From: Pseudoalteromonas lipolytica | GTDB lineage: Bacteria; Pseudomonadota; Gammaproteobacteria; Enterobacterales; Alteromonadaceae | Length of the DNA: 64,000 nt | NCBI RefSeq assembly: GCF_001306915.1 | Contig: NZ_LJTC01000007.1 | Coordinates: forward strand, 186,001 to 250,000 | Direction of reading: 5' to 3' | Shown here: one piece after another, positions 62,586 to 64,000 of the stretch | Layout of the letters: each line of letters begins with the position of its first letter | How positions within the stretch are numbered: the first letter of the stretch is position 1 | Made by a program: the position numbers and the translations under genes | Notes under the pieces: generated by a model | Database searches by the model: none | What the model was told of the DNA's origin: nothing | Seen by the model: the letters and a program-made list of their open reading frames with translations, nothing else

Positions 62586-64000
62586 TTAAATATCTACAGA
62601 TTTATTTCCATCTTCGATTAGTTTCTTAATCATGTCCTCTGATTCACTCTGAATATCACTTGCAGGTTGTGAACTTATTGAGTCATTAGGATCAAAAGCT
62701 AAACTTTGCTGTTCGCTATCGATATTCAATGCCAGTACCTCACTTTGTTCTGAGTCACTTAAAACATCATCGATTGTTACTTCAAGCGGAGCAGAGTTAG
62801 AGTGCAATGTCGGTTCTGTATCCGCTTTAGCTAATATCACGCTTAAATCAATACTTTCACCGAGCTGCTCAGCGCCTGAAGTTGAACTTTCATTTTCTGG
62901 TGGCTCTTCAGAGTTCTCTAAGCCTGCTAAAACAGGTTCTTCTCCAAGAGATATGATGCCGCTATCAGGCTCTGATTCAATCACACCTGTACCGACTAAA
63001 TCGTTAGAGGTGTTCTTGACGATATACTCACCAGTTTCAGTATCAACAATAGCAAAGTAATATTCATTCCCTAAATCAAGAAAAGAAAGCCCTATGCTCC
63101 AGTCACCGTCGCTATCAGTTGTGGTGCTTGGCGAAGAACCAAGAACTGAAGCGTCGATAATATTGAGTAAATTAAGGCCGATTAAGTTAGAGCCAATGGC
63201 ATAAACCTCAGTTCCCGGCTCAGCAGTGCCTTCGGCGAAAGGTAAGAGTAAACCTAATATACCTGGATTATAGTTAGTAACATCAAAAGCATCTAAGCTA
63301 GGGTCATTACTATAATCAATACTCGATATAGTGGTTGTATTACCTGCAGCATCTGTCGCAGAGGCCTCAACATATGCGAGAGTTAATAAAGAGACTGACA
63401 AATTAAGCACTTGCCAATCACCATTAGCGTCAACGGTGGCTGTGTAAGGAACTCCTATGCCACCTCCAATTAGGTAGTTTGTAATGGTAATAACACTTCC
63501 TTCAGGCAAATCTGAAGTACCAGAAAGCGATACCAAGTTACCTAATAAGAATGACGGCGTGATTGATAACTCTGGAGCTACAGTGTCAACTTCTCCGCCC
63601 GTTTTACTATCAGTTCCTGTGTTACCTGCGGTATCTGTGATGCTTGCAGTGACCGAATACACTCCATCAGCTAACGCTTGACCTGCTTCAACTTGCCAAT
63701 TGCCACTTGCATCAGTTGTGGTAGTAACTGTATGTTGTAAACCGCCTGCGGCAGTGAACACAATTACTACTGTACTATTTGCAGCATCAGATGTGCCGCT
63801 GATAACAGGGGTTGAGTCGTTTGTGAGTATTAAACTGCTTTGATCAATGCTCACAATCGGTGCCGTAGTATCAACCGCAGACGTTGTACTTACTGAACCA
63901 TCATTCCCAGCAGTATCTGTCACAACAGCGGTTACCGTATACTGTCCTTCGGCAAGCGCTTGGGTTGCTTCAACTTCCCAGTTAAGGCTTGAATCAAGCG
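62586..64000 (-). CDS. Large Ig-like repeat surface protein, C-terminal part (runs off the right edge)
   Basis: The open frame continues to the window edge without a start. It consists of about 95-residue repeats of the bacterial Ig-like type: one partial unit up to about 63873, a full unit from DTTAPIVSIDQSSLILTNDS to the next DTVAPELS (63588-63872), then more diverged units. The last 130 residues are acidic and Ser/Glu-rich, without an RTX motif, LPXTG or membrane anchor. This suggests the end of a long secreted or surface adhesin; the secretion route cannot be judged from this part. It is unrelated to the flagellar genes, and the locus ends here. Confidence 0.85.
   Translation of the reverse strand, partial: LDSSLNWEVEATQALAEGQYTVTAVVTDTAGNDGSVSTTSAVDTTAPIVSIDQSSLILTNDSTPVISGTSDAANSTVVIVFTAAGGLQHTVTTTTDASGNWQVEAGQALADGVYSVTASITDTAGNTGTDSKTGGEVDTVAPELSITPSFLLGNLVSLSGTSDLPEGSVITITNYLIGGGIGVPYTATVDANGDWQVLNLSVSLLTLAYVEASATDAAGNTTTISSIDYSNDPSLDAFDVTNYNPGILGLLLPFAEGTAEPGTEVYAIGSNLIGLNLLNIIDASVLGSSPSTTTDSDGDWSIGLSFLDLGNEYYFAIVDTETGEYIVKNTSNDLVGTGVIESEPDSGIISLGEEPVLAGLENSEEPPENESSTSGAEQLGESIDLSVILAKADTEPTLHSNSAPLEVTIDDVLSDSEQSEVLALNIDSEQQSLAFDPNDSISSQPASDIQSESEDMIKKLIEDGNKSVDI
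63588..63872 (-). repeat. One complete Ig-like repeat unit in the surface protein
   Basis: About 95 codons from DTTAPIVSID to the unit beginning DTVAPELS. The preceding partial unit shares the WEVEA-QALAEGQYTVTA-VTDTAGN pattern (WQVEA-QALADGVYSVTA-ITDTAGN here), so the gene is built from tandem duplications. Confidence 0.75.

Overview
The window is almost entirely one polar-flagellum and chemotaxis locus from a marine gammaproteobacterium. Gene order (flgMN/flgA - cheV - cheR - flgB-L - flagellins - flaG/fliD/fliS - flrA - flrBC - fliE-R - flhB/A/F/G - fliA - cheY/Z/A), the FlrA/FlrB/FlrC sigma-54 cascade, FlhF/FlhG, several tandem flagellins and a low-to-moderate GC content fit Alteromonadales, most likely Pseudoalteromonas. 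The genus is inferred from gene content and style, not from a search.

Layout, left to right. Positions 1-23586 are minus strand and carry late chemotaxis genes (cheA 5' part, cheZ, cheY), fliA, flhG, flhF, flhA, flhB, fliR-Q-P-O-N-M-L-K, fliJ-I-H-G-F-E, then flrC and flrB. A plus-strand DNA repair gene, tag, and a pair of diverged intergenic repeats (about 24320-24540) separate flrBC from flrA. FlrA is followed upstream by a lone divergent flagellin (26285-27070). Positions 27280-30311 (plus: pseB, pseC, an aldo/keto reductase) and 30308-39325 (minus: WbqC-like protein, two methyltransferases, DegT-type and GSA-type aminotransferases, PseG-like hydrolase, FAD oxidoreductase, PseI, SpsF-type cytidylyltransferase, GNAT) form a flagellin nonulosonic acid (pseudaminic acid-type) glycan island. 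It leads into a Maf flagellin glycosyltransferase, a FliT-like protein, fliS, fliD, flaG and three tandem flagellins (44086-47572). Positions 47920-58847 hold flgL back to flgB, then cheR and cheV. The plus strand resumes with flgA and flgMN (60910-62438). The right edge holds the C-terminal part of a large Ig-like repeat protein.

Regulation can be read from the sequence. Eight 17-bp elements with the GG-N10-GC spacing of sigma-54 promoters lie before flhA, fliE, flrB, pseB, flgJ, flgF, flgB and flgA. Sigma-28 (FliA) elements lie before two flagellins and flgM, and a weaker one before the GSA-type aminotransferase. FlrA should activate flrBC, FlrC the hook-basal-body operons and apparently pseB, and FliA/FlgM the filament genes. 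This ties sugar synthesis to flagellar assembly.

Most unusual points: FlrA keeps its AAA+ core but its C-terminal helix-turn-helix is replaced by 82 unrelated residues; the glycan island has more enzymes than plain pseudaminic acid needs; pseB has a near-consensus sigma-54 promoter; and the spacers between flagellin genes hold perfect palindromes and an orphan plus-strand terminator. No tRNA, rRNA, CRISPR array or insertion sequence was seen. Stator genes and flgT/flgOP are not in the window.
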